Notes: a model not told the origin generated them from the sequence alone. Positions 51,798-60,265 are shown, counted from the first letter of the stretch. The stretch: 64,000 bases of DNA from JBBQLG01 sp964251665 (GCA_964251665.1 CAXUKO010000017.1:55344-119343), one strand, 5' to 3'. Numbers and translations: made by a program.

Positions 51798-53093
51798 TTA
51801 AGCTGCTGTTCGGTAGCTTTTCACAGTCAATATGGCCATACGGATGCTCACATACAGGATAAGGCCGTATAGCCCCACCAGACGGATAATCGTCCAGATC
51901 GTTTCGTAGTATGCGCCGCCTGACAGCGTAGGCATTTGGACAAATAGGGCGGTGATTTGAGCATAGCGAATCATAGAAAGCTGATACAGTCCCAACGGCA
52001 ATAGTGCCAGCATAAACCAGTAGAGAGCGGTATAAGCCGCAAGGATTCGCCGTTGCATTCCTGACCTGATGCCTATGGGCCACAGAGAACCCTGTTGGCG
52101 TACAGAGGATATTAACCGACGAGGTAGCTCGAACGCATGGCGCGACAGGTTAGGAATATCAAATAAGTCACTCACGATCCAGTATCCGTCATTACGTAGA
52201 TATGGGTTTAGCGAGTAGACCACCAAAAACGTATTGGCTAAATAAAGCGAGTGTAGTATATGATGCAAAGTCGATGAGTTTGTGATTGTATCAATGCCGA
52301 TCAATATGCTATTAATCAGCAATTGTATATAAATCCCACTAAGGTTCACCACTACCCGGCGTAGCCGGTTCAGAATCCAGATGCGCGTTAAGTCGGTGTA
52401 GAGTACAGGAAACACCAAGTAGAAGCCGACACCAATCTCCTTGGGCCGGATACCATAGCGTAAGGCAGCTGCAGCGTGGCCCAGTTCGTGTGTAAAACTC
52501 ACAAATCCTAAAAACAGGTAGCCCGATAACACCAATAGCAGACCGTCGGCCCAGCTTACCTTGTCTTGAAACAAACCCTGCTCAAACAAGTCGGCTCCAT
52601 AGCGAAAGCTGAGATAGCCGCTCCCCACCAACAGCAACAAAAAGCTATAGCGGTTGAAGAGCAGACGTAATGGAGTCGCCAGCCGTGATAGCCCATGTTC
52701 GTTAAGTAGTTTGAAACGTCGGTGGATATACCGTTGGCCGGGCGTAGAAGCTGGTAAAGCTGTCATCTGCGCGACGGCATCATTGAGTGCTTTTTCAATG
52801 GTTTCGATAGAAAACGTACCATGCCCCATCACTGCTAATTGCGCTTGTATGGCAACGGGCGACTGTCTCTCCTTGGCCAGTTTGAGAATGTAATACAACG
52901 AACGGCCAACATGGAACGACCGTTCGGGGGCCTGAACTAAAAATTTATCACCAATCTCGGCCAGCATGACAGAGTAGATGATGTCGTTCGGATACGAATT
53001 CATTATGGGAAGAAGGTTGCGACTAAGCGCAGAATAAAGTGGTGAAGCACTTTGAACGAAGCGCAGAAAGTAAGCCGGGTACGTAATCGGCAT
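51798..53093 (-). CDS. Multi-pass M50-type metalloprotease of a RiPP operon
   Basis: 431 residues. An N-terminal PqqD-like region (SVMLAEIGDKFLVQAPERSF ... GRSLYYILKLAKERQSPVAI, about 40-115) could be a RiPP recognition element. The membrane part carries the zinc motif SFTHELGHAAAALRYG (H202, E203, H206) and the second ligand region LNPYLRNDGYWIVSDLFDIP near residue 312, as in YydH-like and other RiPP-associated site-2 protease homologues. Five to seven membrane segments are predicted by eye. Likely role: membrane-embedded processing of the leader or immunity. It starts 56 bases after the precursor at 53150 and is followed by the acyltransferase. Confidence 0.88.
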   Translation of the reverse strand: MPITYPAYFLRFVQSASPLYSALSRNLLPIMNSYPNDIIYSVMLAEIGDKFLVQAPERSFHVGRSLYYILKLAKERQSPVAIQAQLAVMGHGTFSIETIEKALNDAVAQMTALPASTPGQRYIHRRFKLLNEHGLSRLATPLRLLFNRYSFLLLLVGSGYLSFRYGADLFEQGLFQDKVSWADGLLLVLSGYLFLGFVSFTHELGHAAAALRYGIRPKEIGVGFYLVFPVLYTDLTRIWILNRLRRVVVNLSGIYIQLLINSILIGIDTITNSSTLHHILHSLYLANTFLVVYSLNPYLRNDGYWIVSDLFDIPNLSRHAFELPRRLISSVRQQGSLWPIGIRSGMQRRILAAYTALYWFMLALLPLGLYQLSMIRYAQITALFVQMPTLSGGAYYETIWTIIRLVGLYGLILYVSIRMAILTVKSYRTAA

Positions 53094-53149
53094 TAATCCA
53101 ACAACGCACCCGACTTCTTGTCAATTAGCAGTTTATCAGCGGGTTATTA

Positions 53150-53305
53150 CTATGCCTTATCGTTACAGTCGGCTGAGCAACACGCTCCACCGTCGGACGA
53201 CCATGCAGCTTCGACAGCTATCTGAACTGTTTCAAGGCGCTCTTCAAGAGCCAGCATGTGGAAGCCTTCGTTTAAAGCCTCTTCTGTAGTTTGATTCGTT
53301 TTCAT
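53150..53305 (-). CDS. RiPP precursor peptide with EERL leader and Cys-rich core
   Basis: 51 residues from ATG 53305, chosen within a longer open frame because the family similarity to the neighbouring peptide starts here. The leader ends HMLALEERLETVQIAVEAA; the core is WSSDGGACCSADCNDKA with three Cys and three Ser. The amphipathic leader helix E-E-R-L-x-x-V-x-x-A-x-E-A-A is shared with the peptide at 53603. Located 56 bases before the M50 gene. The core could take thioether or other Cys-based changes, through LanB or an enzyme of this operon; unproven. Confidence 0.8.
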   Translation of the reverse strand: MKTNQTTEEALNEGFHMLALEERLETVQIAVEAAWSSDGGACCSADCNDKA

Positions 53306-53602
53306 GGCAATTTCGTTTGGGGATTGATTGTGAAAAAAAATAGTTAAATGGAGTTTGTCTTTACATCGACTCGGCCGCGACCTACTATGTACGCTCGTGG
53401 GGGCGTGCCCTCTTAGGGTGTGGCTACGCGGTGTGGAGTGTTCTCCTGAGCGGCAATATGTGTGGTTGACAGCCAGTCCCGATGTATAAACTTTAGGGAT
53501 GCCAGCTCTGAAAAAACTGGTCTTTCGCATCTGCGTCACCGACGCAGTTCAAATAGGCAACTTTAGCGGCTATAAGAGCCGGGTTATAGCAGCAGTAGAA
53601 GC
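53306..53602. other. Spacer between the two EERL precursors
   Basis: About 300 bases, more GC-rich than the genes around it. No terminator or repeat recognised. An open frame extends upstream from the precursor at 53150 but has no leader-like composition. Confidence 0.4.
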
Positions 53603-53755
53603 CTATTCAACACCGTTTCCATCCACGCCCAAATAGAAGGTATGGTACAAATGAGCTGCTTCGGTGGCTAACTCAACGATTCCCAAACGCTCTTCGATGA
53701 TCATGATGTGGAGGTTCTCAGCCAGTATTGGTTCTAGTGTTTGCTCCGTGTACAT
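53603..53755 (-). CDS. RiPP precursor peptide with EERL leader, Cys-free core
   Basis: 50 residues from ATG 53755. The leader ends LHIMIIEERLGIVELATEAA, matching the sister peptide in the pattern H-x-M-x-x-E-E-R-L-x-x-V-x-x-A-x-E-A-A. The core AHLYHTFYLGVDGNGVE has no Cys and only one Thr, but three aromatic residues and two acidic ones, so its chemistry must differ from that of the sister (for example side-chain ligation or aromatic crosslinks). It is transcribed in the same direction, 300 bases upstream. Confidence 0.75.
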   Translation of the reverse strand: MYTEQTLEPILAENLHIMIIEERLGIVELATEAAHLYHTFYLGVDGNGVE

Positions 53756-54095
53756 GCGAATGGGTTTTGATTGTAGATGGATATGACAAATTGGTACTGG
53801 TAATGCGTTCGATATGTTCCTGTTAGAATGGATACCCTCTGCAGGCCATGCTGTGCGTTCGTTAGCCAGCAAACCTTTGAAGTTTCATTCGATGTAGAAC
53901 AGAAAAGAAAATGAGAGTATGTAGACTTAAAAAAGTGATCTTAGTTCAATAAGTGAAGTAGGATAAGCCGACACCCAACAGGTGGCTTATGTACATCGAC
54001 TTTGTCACGCTCTTGATTGTACTGAGCCGGTGACTCAAGTTGATCACAAACATGCTATACGCCATTTTCTGCTCATTTTTGAAGGACAGCCGTGG
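53756..54095. other. Spacer before the EERL precursors
   Basis: About 340 bases between the secreted protein's stop and the precursor start on the minus strand. It probably contains the promoter for the maturation operon; no clear promoter pair or terminator was found. Confidence 0.4.
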
Positions 54096-54749
54096 TTAGT
54101 GGGAGTTTAGTTCTTTTTCGTAACTGGCCAACATCTTCTCGGTATTAATTTTGCCCCAGCGCGGCATCAATGCTGTTGCCTCCGTTTTCCCGTATAGCTC
54201 ACGAGCTTGCTTAAGCAGATCATAACCAGCTTTCTTGTTTCCTCCGAACTGCTCCGGTGCGGACAACTTCGACGTTGCCAGCAGGAAACTGGCGCGAGGA
54301 TTTCCAGGGTCTTTCTTAAGCGCCTGTAGTAACAGCGCATTGACGAGTGGCAAGTATTTCGGCCCTCGCTCCATGAAATCGACATTGATCCGAGTAAAAG
54401 TCAGCATTGCGCGCAAGCAGAGCGTTTCGGCCACGGGTGCGTTTAGCGAGTCAGCCTGATTAATGAGTATTTCAGCTCTGTCAGCGGTGGCATCGATTTT
54501 CGATGGGTCACGCTCCCAAAACGACAACTTGCTAGCGCAATACGCCATATAATAGGCAGGTTCCCATTTAGACCGTTCAACGCGGTGGATGCGCTCAAAA
54601 GCATTGAACAGGGTAGTAAAGGTGTTGCGGTGCATTGCTGTATCAAGTACCATGAGCTGTCGTGACATAGTAGTCTCATACTTGCTTTGTTGGGCTTGGG
54701 CAACCAAGCCAGCACACACCAGTGCGATAGAAACAAGAGACGTTTTCAT
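54096..54749 (-). CDS. Secreted helical (TPR-like) protein
   Basis: 217 residues with signal peptide MKTSLVSIALVCAGLVAQAQ. The mature part is helical, with TPR-like pairs (TTLFNAFERIHRVERSKWEP, LKKDPGNPRASFLLATSKLS). Exported to the periplasm. It lies 80 bases downstream of the DUF2141 gene in the same direction and is probably part of the receptor operon. Function unknown. Confidence 0.75.
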   Translation of the reverse strand: MKTSLVSIALVCAGLVAQAQQSKYETTMSRQLMVLDTAMHRNTFTTLFNAFERIHRVERSKWEPAYYMAYCASKLSFWERDPSKIDATADRAEILINQADSLNAPVAETLCLRAMLTFTRINVDFMERGPKYLPLVNALLLQALKKDPGNPRASFLLATSKLSAPEQFGGNKKAGYDLLKQARELYGKTEATALMPRWGKINTEKMLASYEKELNSH

Positions 54750-54827
54750 TGAAAAAAGGTTAGGAGATGAGTATAGGGCTTATCGTTTGAATGTGAAGCA
54801 AAGTCACTCCCAACGTTTAATTGATAA

Positions 54828-55256
54828 TTATTTTGTATTTTTCATATCCACCATTAGCGCAACGGGCTGGTTGGCGACAGAAAACTTGGCTTCGTTGAAT
54901 GAAGGCGGCCCAAATGTTGTCGGAGGGTTGTTCGAAAAACCAAACGGTTCCTTCGGCATCCCGAACAAGCCGACGTTGAGAAGGCCATCATTGTTGGTGT
55001 CTTGGTACACCCGTACGGCATAATCACCTTTAGGAATGCGGGAGAATGTTAGCGTAACGGTACCGTCGGCGTTGATAGGAGCAAAGGCATCTTTCAGCTT
55101 CTGGTCTAGGAATGTGTCGGGGTTATTGCATAGTGCGGCATGAACAACCCCACCTTTAGCAGAACTTCTTACAGTAACCGAAATGGACTGCTGGCCGAAG
55201 ACAGCACCTGACAAGGCCGACAGAGCAACTACGAGGGTAACAATGTGCTTTTTCAT
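54828..55256 (-). CDS. DUF2141 secreted protein
   Basis: 142 residues: signal peptide (ALSALSGAVFGQ) and a full DUF2141 domain with GGVVHAALCNNPDTFLDQKL, FSRIPKGDYAVRVYQDTNND and GLLNVGLFGMPKEPFGFSNN, then the PPTTFGPPSFNEAKFSV tail. A small beta-sandwich of unknown role, often encoded next to TonB-dependent receptors in Bacteroidota, as here (29 bases after the receptor stop). Confidence 0.92.
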   Translation of the reverse strand: MKKHIVTLVVALSALSGAVFGQQSISVTVRSSAKGGVVHAALCNNPDTFLDQKLKDAFAPINADGTVTLTFSRIPKGDYAVRVYQDTNNDGLLNVGLFGMPKEPFGFSNNPPTTFGPPSFNEAKFSVANQPVALMVDMKNTK

Positions 55257-55285
55257 GGTATTTGATTGGTTGATTGATTACGATT

Positions 55286-57505
55286 CTACAATTGCGAGTT
55301 GATGGTTTCTTGCCGCCGGTCGGTGCCTATGTTCAGAAAGAAGCCGAGGAACACAAACGGATTGGCAACAGGCTTGATGGCTTCGCTGCGGTAGGGTGAC
55401 GACGAGCCATAGCGGTAGCCGTATATTTGCTGGTTACCCAGCAGGTTGCTCACGGTCATCACCACGACGCTGTAGGACTGCCGAATGCGGATTTTGGGCA
55501 GATATGCCACGCTCAAGCCGAGGTTCTGGTACACCGGTGTTCGATCCTGCATAAACTCGTCTGCTGGACGAGCAGGATTGTAGTAGGGCCGTCCTGTCGT
55601 GACAGTGTAGGTCAGGCCCACATTGGTGGTCAGTTTCGAGAAGAACCGCTTTAGCACCAGCGAGGCCGTGTGTTGGGCCGCAAAGCTGGGCTGCGTCAGC
55701 CTAGGGTAGTTGAGGTACTGCCGCTTTGTGTCGAGGTACGAGTACGAGACCCAGTAATCGACACCTTTTAGGCTCTTGCGGTCGCGCCAGAAAAACTCGG
55801 CCCCCTGTGCGTACCCCTTGCCGGTGTTGGCTGTGTCAGGAGTAGTTCTGAGCAGGCCATCGTAGGCTTTGCAGTAGGCCTCCAGCCGTAGGGTATGGTC
55901 CTTGTTGGTGTGAAGATAACTCAGAATGGTGTGCCGAGCTTGCGTCATATCGAGGTCATGCCGTCGGAGCAGAAAGTCGCGTTCCTGTTGCTGGTAAAAC
56001 GTACCGTGTGATAGCGACAGCAGCCCGTCGTTAGCAAAGGTGTAGCCCACCGATAACCGGGGCCCGAGGTGTTGCCGCCCCGTCAGGCTCGAAGCTTCGT
56101 AGCGTCCACCTACTCGTAGCGAAATCTGTTCGGTCAGGTACCAATCAAGTTCAGCGAACGCAGCTCTATATACGTCAACGTAAGCGGAGGTACTATTACT
56201 GTCGCCTTGGTGGTCATGGGTGTAGAACCACTCGGTACCGAGGTGTAGTGTCGAGTACTTGAACATGTCCTTTGAGAACACTGCCTTAGCCTGTCCGGTT
56301 TGGGTGCGCTGCTGCCCAGTAGTGGTGTAGCGAAGGACCTCCTCCTCCAGCACCCGTATGTTGATGTCGTCGGCGTTGTAGCCCCAAGCCGCGCCAAGTT
56401 GAGTCTTCCAGCCTTTGCCGATGTACTGCCGGTAGTTGATGTTGGCGTACAGATTTCGATTACCAATCTGGACTTTATTAGTAGTGTTTAGGTAGTCTAG
56501 ATTTGCCTGCTGAACGCCCGTTTCACTCCAACTCCAGTTGGCAAACATCTTGAACATACCTTGATTAGGCAATTTTCGGCGGTAATAGAGGTGACCGTCG
56601 AGTGATTCCGGGGCCGGGTTGAGCCGTACTGACTGGTTAGGCATCCACTTCAAGACCCAATTCAGATTAGTATAATTCAGCCCGCCGCCGAATACCGATT
56701 TCTTGTCGGGCAATACTTGTTGGATCGCTGCACTTGCCATCAGTGGCGAGAGTGTAAAGTCTGCACTGCTCCCAATGGGGATATCCTGAGTTTCGAGCAG
56801 CAGCACTGACGAGAGGGCCTGCCCATACTGCGCCGAATAGCCGCCAGTACTAAAAACCGTGCCTTTGAAGAGCGTCGTCGGGTAACGGCTCCGAGTGGCT
56901 ACGCCCGACGCGCCACTATAGTTATAGTTGCGAATGAGCAGCCCATCCATGAATGTCTTAGTTTCGTAGCCCGTGCCGCCGCGCACAAATAAGTCGGCAC
57001 TTTCGCCTACCTGCTGCGTTCCAGGCATCGACTTAAGTGCCGTGTTGATACTGCCATCGGTAGCGGTGGTCAGTACGTCGAGCGTTTTGAGCGTACCGGC
57101 CATGTTCTTGTCTGAGTTGGCAAATACGCGCGGCCTCACCATCACTTCGCTGAGCGAAAGTTGCTTCTCAACAAATATTAGCTTTAGTTTTACCGGTACA
57201 GAATCTTTCAGCATCAACATCTTACGAATGGGTACTAAGTTCGGTGCCTCCACGAGTAGTGTATATGTGCCGGGGTCTGTAATCACGAAGCTGAACTCGC
57301 CACGTTTGTCGGTAGTACTTCCGTCATATGTACCTTCAAGGCTCACATTGGCTCCCATAACAGGTGTGATAGCGTTGTAGCTCACAGCACCGCTAATACG
57401 GATTTGGGCCTTGGCGCGCGGGGGGGCTGTCATTAGGAGGAGCAACCCCCAGAGCAAGACCCGTCGGCGGACGCATTGCCCCAGTCGTAGCGTAGTCATA
57501 AACAA
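55286..57505 (-). CDS. TonB-dependent receptor of the RiPP locus
   Basis: 739 residues; ATG at 57505 or 57499. Signal peptide VLLWGLLLLMTAPPRAKA, then a carboxypeptidase-like regulatory domain (IRISGAVSYNAITPVMGANV) and a plug domain (DGSINTALKSMPGTQQVGES, ADLFVRGGTGYETKTFMDGL), then an outer-membrane barrel. It lies 15 bases downstream of the LanC-like gene, so it is probably co-transcribed with the precursors. A receptor in a RiPP operon could export, retrieve or give immunity to the product across the outer membrane; this is inference. It is similar in plan to the receptor at 14730 next to the first LanB. Confidence 0.92.
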   Translation of the reverse strand: MFMTTLRLGQCVRRRVLLWGLLLLMTAPPRAKAQIRISGAVSYNAITPVMGANVSLEGTYDGSTTDKRGEFSFVITDPGTYTLLVEAPNLVPIRKMLMLKDSVPVKLKLIFVEKQLSLSEVMVRPRVFANSDKNMAGTLKTLDVLTTATDGSINTALKSMPGTQQVGESADLFVRGGTGYETKTFMDGLLIRNYNYSGASGVATRSRYPTTLFKGTVFSTGGYSAQYGQALSSVLLLETQDIPIGSSADFTLSPLMASAAIQQVLPDKKSVFGGGLNYTNLNWVLKWMPNQSVRLNPAPESLDGHLYYRRKLPNQGMFKMFANWSWSETGVQQANLDYLNTTNKVQIGNRNLYANINYRQYIGKGWKTQLGAAWGYNADDINIRVLEEEVLRYTTTGQQRTQTGQAKAVFSKDMFKYSTLHLGTEWFYTHDHQGDSNSTSAYVDVYRAAFAELDWYLTEQISLRVGGRYEASSLTGRQHLGPRLSVGYTFANDGLLSLSHGTFYQQQERDFLLRRHDLDMTQARHTILSYLHTNKDHTLRLEAYCKAYDGLLRTTPDTANTGKGYAQGAEFFWRDRKSLKGVDYWVSYSYLDTKRQYLNYPRLTQPSFAAQHTASLVLKRFFSKLTTNVGLTYTVTTGRPYYNPARPADEFMQDRTPVYQNLGLSVAYLPKIRIRQSYSVVVMTVSNLLGNQQIYGYRYGSSSPYRSEAIKPVANPFVFLGFFLNIGTDRRQETINSQL

Positions 57506-57520
57506 TTAGGGGTTACTTGG

Positions 57521-58528
57521 TTAGAGTAGCAAAGAGTTGAGTGTGTGGGTAGTGTCATCCAAGGCAAGCAAGGCTATTCGAATGCCCATGAGACCTTCCA
57601 ATAGAGGATGTTCGGAGTGTGTGGCATCCAGCGTGGGCAGCAGTTCCCGCACTTGCTGTTGCCAGAAAATCGCTTCCTGTTGCAGTACTGGCTCCTGGGT
57701 TAGGCTATACAGGCATTGGTAGAGCAGCATCAGCCCCGCCGCGCCATGCCGTATGCCCACGTTGGGTGTTGGCAGATCGTCTCGCTTGCGGCGGAAGATC
57801 GAGTGTGTAGCCACCCGCACAGCCCAGCGGATCAGTTCGGGTTTGGCGAGCCAGTAGCCACAGCGTGCGAGAAATAGTGCCTGCCCCAGATCGCCGGTAG
57901 CCCAGTTAGTCTGTGCGGGTTCATCCCAAAGGTCGTCGGACCACGAAATCCGTTCCGGAAAATGCACAAACGGGCCGTAGGTCATATCGATTGGGAACTT
58001 ACATCGTTGGAGCAGCCGTACATAAGTTTGCAGCAGGTGCTCGATACCCTTTTTGTGGGGCCAGAATCGGTTACCGATAGATGTGGGGGGCAGGTACGTT
58101 CCTAGGGCCAACAGCGCGCCAGCTAGGCCAGTATCAAGCGAAAAATTAACCGTATGCGCGTTCATGGTTGTGTCGAGCAGAGGCAACGTCAGGTCGAGAA
58201 GTTGTCGGTCGTAGGGGTGTGTGAACTGCCCGTTGGAGCGTCGCCGGGCAAAATGCACCAGCACCGGGGCTACACCGTCGGCCATCGAAAACTGCCCTGC
58301 CTGCAGCCGCTCTCGTGTGATCTCGAACAGGTAGGCATCGAGCCGTTGCTGGTCGGGAGTCAGGCTAGCTGGCGGTACGGCTTCCTCGGCCAGCACCAGC
58401 ATCAGCGTGTCGGGGGTTACAGGCCCGTTGGCTACTGCCGCCAACCTCTGTCGAACCGTCCGCCAGTGGGTGAGATCACCCTGCCAGGCCCGCCAAAGAG
58501 CGGTGTCGAGGTCAGTGTAGGCGAACAT
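57521..58528 (-). CDS. LanC-like cyclase homologue lacking two zinc ligands
   Basis: 335 residues of the LanC alpha-toroid: repeats SLDTGLAGALLALGTYLP, NWATGDLGQALFLARCGYWL, GIRHGAAGLMLLYQCLYSL and LLEGLMGIRIALLAL. In active LanC enzymes the third and fourth boxes read WCxGxxG and CHGxAG, giving Cys, Cys and His zinc ligands. Here the first Cys is A210, the second is R260 and only H261 remains. Zinc-activated thiol addition is therefore unlikely. It lies 35 bases downstream of the first precursor gene and 15 bases upstream of the TonB receptor. It may be a scaffold or chaperone for the LanB. Confidence 0.88.
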   Translation of the reverse strand: MFAYTDLDTALWRAWQGDLTHWRTVRQRLAAVANGPVTPDTLMLVLAEEAVPPASLTPDQQRLDAYLFEITRERLQAGQFSMADGVAPVLVHFARRRSNGQFTHPYDRQLLDLTLPLLDTTMNAHTVNFSLDTGLAGALLALGTYLPPTSIGNRFWPHKKGIEHLLQTYVRLLQRCKFPIDMTYGPFVHFPERISWSDDLWDEPAQTNWATGDLGQALFLARCGYWLAKPELIRWAVRVATHSIFRRKRDDLPTPNVGIRHGAAGLMLLYQCLYSLTQEPVLQQEAIFWQQQVRELLPTLDATHSEHPLLEGLMGIRIALLALDDTTHTLNSLLL

Positions 58529-58563
58529 CGGGTAGGTTGGGGTAGGGCTGTAGCGGGGACTGT

Positions 58564-58701
58564 TTACCCGATCCAGGTGCCGGTGGTGGTAGAGGGGATG
58601 CCGTAGCCGTTGGTGGGCATGCGGTACTCACTGAGGTTGGCAATTTGCCGCTTGGCGAATGCAAGCGGGCTATTGGCAGAGGAATGTGAAATCGTAGTCA
58701 T
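58564..58701 (-). CDS. lanA: LanA-type precursor peptide, cysteine-free (copy 1)
   Basis: 45 residues from ATG 58701: leader HSSANSPLAFAKRQIANLSE then YR, probable core MPTNGYGIPSTTTGTWIG with Thr30, Ser37, Thr38, Thr39, Thr40 and Thr42 available for dehydration. No Cys anywhere. The leader pattern K-R-x-I-A-x-L-S-E fits Bacteroidota class I lanthipeptide leaders. Coded directly upstream of the LanC-like gene (35 bases). An almost identical copy lies 252 bases upstream. Without Cys the product cannot contain lanthionine. Confidence 0.87.
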   Translation of the reverse strand: MTTISHSSANSPLAFAKRQIANLSEYRMPTNGYGIPSTTTGTWIG

Positions 58702-58742
58702 GGGAATGATGCGTTTTTGAACGATTTATATTAATGTTGAAC

Positions 58743-58773
58743 CAAAGATTGACGGGCGAGTCGGCGATTAAAA
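58743..58773 (-). promoter_or_regulatory. Candidate promoter of precursor copy 1
   Basis: On the minus strand TTTT, a 19-base spacer and AATCTTTG resemble TTTG-N19-TANNTTTG with two mismatches. It lies about 42 bases before the ATG of copy 1. A CTTTGGTTC string at the same relative place precedes copy 2. Confidence 0.4.
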
Positions 58774-58815
58774 GATTATGATACCGGGGGCCGGTTTCCC
58801 AATACGAGGGACTGT

Positions 58816-58953
58816 TTACCCGATCCAGGTGCCGGTGGTGGTAGAGGGGATGCCGTAGCCGTTGGTGGGCATGCGGTACTCACTGAGGTTGGCAATTTGC
58901 CGCTTGGCGAATGCAAGCGGGCTATTGGCAGAGGAATGTGAAATCGTAATCAT
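58816..58953 (-). CDS. lanA: LanA-type precursor peptide, cysteine-free (copy 2)
   Basis: 45 residues from ATG 58953, differing from copy 1 only at residue 2 (Ile for Thr). Same leader and the same probable core MPTNGYGIPSTTTGTWIG. An ATG further upstream at 58998 would run into the divergent kinase region and is not supported by copy 1. The divergent kinase gene starts only 50 bases away, so the two promoters share a very short intergenic space. Two copies suggest dosage or independent control rather than different products. Confidence 0.87.
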   Translation of the reverse strand: MITISHSSANSPLAFAKRQIANLSEYRMPTNGYGIPSTTTGTWIG

Positions 58954-59003
58954 TGTGTTTTCTAGTTTAGGGGTGTGATGTCGAACTTGACGAACCAAAG
59001 TTG

Positions 59004-60143
59004 ATGGTGGAAATCAAACTACTGAAATCAATTATACCGAGGCAGGATTGGACTGTACGAAACCCGTTTTTGTCTGACCTACTCCAGACAATTCGCCGAC
59101 GCAGGCGCGTGATTTTGGCCCATACCGCTATATGGGTGTTATACCTGTTCTTCAATAACTTACTGATTTATCACGCCGATTTGCGGCAGGTAACGGTCCT
59201 GCGAACCCTCTTCACGTACCCGCTTGTCGCCCTGCTGTTCTACGCCAACGCTTATTGGGTAGTTACGCCACAGGCAGTCCACAAGCAGTATGTCCGCATT
59301 GTGCTATATACGGTGCTTTTGCTTGCCACATTTGTAGGCCTGCGTTACTCCCTGTTTACCCTGTTATTTCCAAGATTGGGGCTTGTGAGCGAGTACAGCA
59401 GCATGAGCAATATGTTTGACAAATTTCTGCCAGACTCAATCTGGATTGCGTTCGAGTACCTACTGTTTAGCTACGGCTACTGGTTTGCGATCCACACCGT
59501 CGCCCTAGAGCGGCAGAAACAGCGAATGCAACAGGATCTGCTCCAGCTCGGACAGGCCAAAGCGCAGTCGGAATTGGCGTTTCTACGGGCGCAACTGAAC
59601 CCTCATTTCATGTTCAATACCCTCAATTTCTTCTATTCGGAAGCTATGACGACCGCCCCCCGCCTCGCCAATGGCATCCTTGACCTTGCCACGATGATGC
59701 GTGCCGTAACAGAACTTAGCAGTAAGTCCATGGTGACAATCCAACACGAGTTAGACTATATCCACAACTACATGAGTCTTCAGCAGCTACGCTTTGGCAG
59801 CAACATGCACCTGACCTTGACGGTGGAAGGCAAAGAACACGCCCGCTACTTGTACCTGCCACCGCTCGTGCTGATCTCGCTCATCGAAAATATATTTAAA
59901 TACGCCGACCTTTCGGATGCTGCCCACCCGGCCCGCGTCAGCATCCAACTAGACGACGACACGTTACATTATCAGAGCTATAATTTGAAAAAAGAAACCC
60001 CTGCCTATGTGCAAGGGGGCATGGGCATGAAAAACATTGAAGACCAACTACGCATTTTGTATGGAAATGAATACAATAGTGTCGTTAATGACACACTTAC
60101 CGAGTACTCAGTATTTATAAATATTTATTTCTCAGGAAATTGA
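59004..60143 (+). CDS. LytS-type sensor histidine kinase of the RiPP locus
   Basis: 379 residues from ATG 59004. Four hydrophobic membrane segments (VILAHTAIWVLYLFFNNLLI, ALLFYANAYWVV, IVLYTVLLLATFVGLRYSLF, IAFEYLLFSYGYWFAI), a coiled linker (ERQKQRMQQDLLQLGQAKAQ), then the His_kinase domain AFLRAQLNPHFMFNTLNFFY with H201, N-box LISLIENIFKYADLSD and G-box VQGGMGMKNIEDQLRIL. It lies divergent from the precursor genes and upstream of its response regulator and LanB, the same order as at 18.4-23.6 kb. It probably senses the product or an envelope signal. Confidence 0.92.
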   Translation: MVEIKLLKSIIPRQDWTVRNPFLSDLLQTIRRRRRVILAHTAIWVLYLFFNNLLIYHADLRQVTVLRTLFTYPLVALLFYANAYWVVTPQAVHKQYVRIVLYTVLLLATFVGLRYSLFTLLFPRLGLVSEYSSMSNMFDKFLPDSIWIAFEYLLFSYGYWFAIHTVALERQKQRMQQDLLQLGQAKAQSELAFLRAQLNPHFMFNTLNFFYSEAMTTAPRLANGILDLATMMRAVTELSSKSMVTIQHELDYIHNYMSLQQLRFGSNMHLTLTVEGKEHARYLYLPPLVLISLIENIFKYADLSDAAHPARVSIQLDDDTLHYQSYNLKKETPAYVQGGMGMKNIEDQLRILYGNEYNSVVNDTLTEYSVFINIYFSGN

Positions 60144-60265
60144 AGACATGTTTGATTGTTTAGGAATTTGTTTGTTCTTTACACACATAGATAATCAACC
60201 TACGTCGGAGTCAAGGTGTCAGTAACTGGTTAAAAATTTCTCCATGCCATAGCCATTATATCACG

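Larger units (their letters stand above)
58556..58953. repeat. 146-bp tandem duplication containing both precursor genes
   Basis: 58556-58701 and 58808-58953 are identical except for one base in the second codon. The repeat ends exactly at both start codons; the 5' regions are unrelated apart from a short promoter-like string. Recent duplication or gene conversion is implied. Confidence 0.95.

Noticed and set aside
53306..53539. N-terminal extension of the precursor at 53150
   Set aside because: The extra 78 residues are Ser/Arg/His-rich and unlike the neighbouring precursor; the ATG at 53305 gives the shared leader.
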